From Bryobacterales bacterium (lineage in GTDB: Bacteria > Acidobacteriota > Terriglobia > Bryobacterales > Bryobacteraceae): a stretch of DNA of 7,538 nt. Position 1 is the first letter of the stretch. Each line of letters starts with the position of its first letter. Below are positions 7,383-7,538 of the stretch, piece after piece. Below the pieces are notes generated by a model, which worked only from the letters and a program-made list of their open reading frames with translations, did no database searches and had not been told where the DNA came from. The position numbers were made by a program, and so were the translations under genes. The stretch is from NCBI GenBank assembly GCA_003487005.1, contig DNFG01000199.1, forward strand, positions 1-7,538, given 5' to 3'.

Positions 7383-7538
7383 CGGCTGCCAGTCAAACGT
7401 CGTCCCATTGGATGACGGCCCCGCAATCCGGTTTCAACCCCCTGCAAAGGTTCTAACTCGTGGAAGAGGAATTCTTATGCATAGTTCTGGCCCCGTTTAC
7501 CCTGCCGTGGGCCTGTCCGCCTGATCCGGCTACCGGAT
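7383..7538. other. Terminal 156 bases with no confident gene
   Basis: This stretch lies upstream of the membrane-protein gene and runs to the right edge. The plus strand has a good ribosome-binding-like GGAAGAGGA (7462-7470) six bases before an ATG at 7477, but that frame closes after 15 codons at 7522-7524. A second plus frame from GTG 7460 stays open to the edge and has a hydrophobic run (FLCIVLAPFTLPWA), so it could be the start of a gene cut by the edge. An 8-base palindrome TATGCATA lies at 7476-7483. No tRNA, terminator or insertion-sequence end could be recognised. Confidence 0.4.

Noticed and set aside
7420..7450. A tRNA T-arm-like GGTTTCAACCC
   Set aside because: The surrounding bases do not make an acceptor stem or anticodon arm, so a tRNA is not supported.
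1..7538. CRISPR array, prophage or insertion sequence
   Set aside because: No regularly spaced direct repeats, transposase or integrase reading frames, or matched terminal inverted repeats were seen.

Overview
The window is high-GC DNA with strongly C/G-ending codons, and about 95% of it is coding. It holds five supported protein genes; the first is cut by the left edge. No rRNA, tRNA, CRISPR array or insertion sequence was seen. A large periplasmic beta-propeller sensor, a glutaminyl-tRNA synthetase beside a glutamyl-tRNA synthetase, and the base composition resemble Acidobacteriota of the Bryobacterales/Solibacter type. That placement is an inference from gene style, not a sequence match.

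Layout. Minus strand, from the left edge to about 1947: the N-terminal 649 residues of a secreted or membrane-tethered two-component-type propeller sensor. Its reading frame is open to the edge, so its signalling output domain lies outside the window. A 178-base divergent intergenic region (1948-2125) follows and should carry promoters for both directions. Plus strand, 2126-6891: a tight three-gene block of gltX (glutamyl-tRNA synthetase), glnS (glutaminyl-tRNA synthetase, 19 bases downstream) and a NodU/CmcH/TobZ-type carbamoyltransferase (4 bases downstream). Minus strand, 6837-7382: a small polytopic membrane protein of unknown function whose 3' end overlaps the carbamoyltransferase by 55 bases, tail to tail. 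The last 156 bases hold no gene that can be called with confidence.

How they may work together. GltX and GlnS charge tRNA-Glu and tRNA-Gln, so side by side they suggest that Gln-tRNA is made by direct charging rather than by transamidation. The carbamoyltransferase is spaced as if co-transcribed with them, but its substrate cannot be read from the sequence and no natural-product genes are visible nearby. The propeller sensor is divergently transcribed and probably unrelated. Most of the window is ordinary. The items most worth a second look are the carbamoyltransferase's place behind two tRNA synthetases and its altered metal-site residue, the apparently leaderless gltX start, and the 14-blade sensor.
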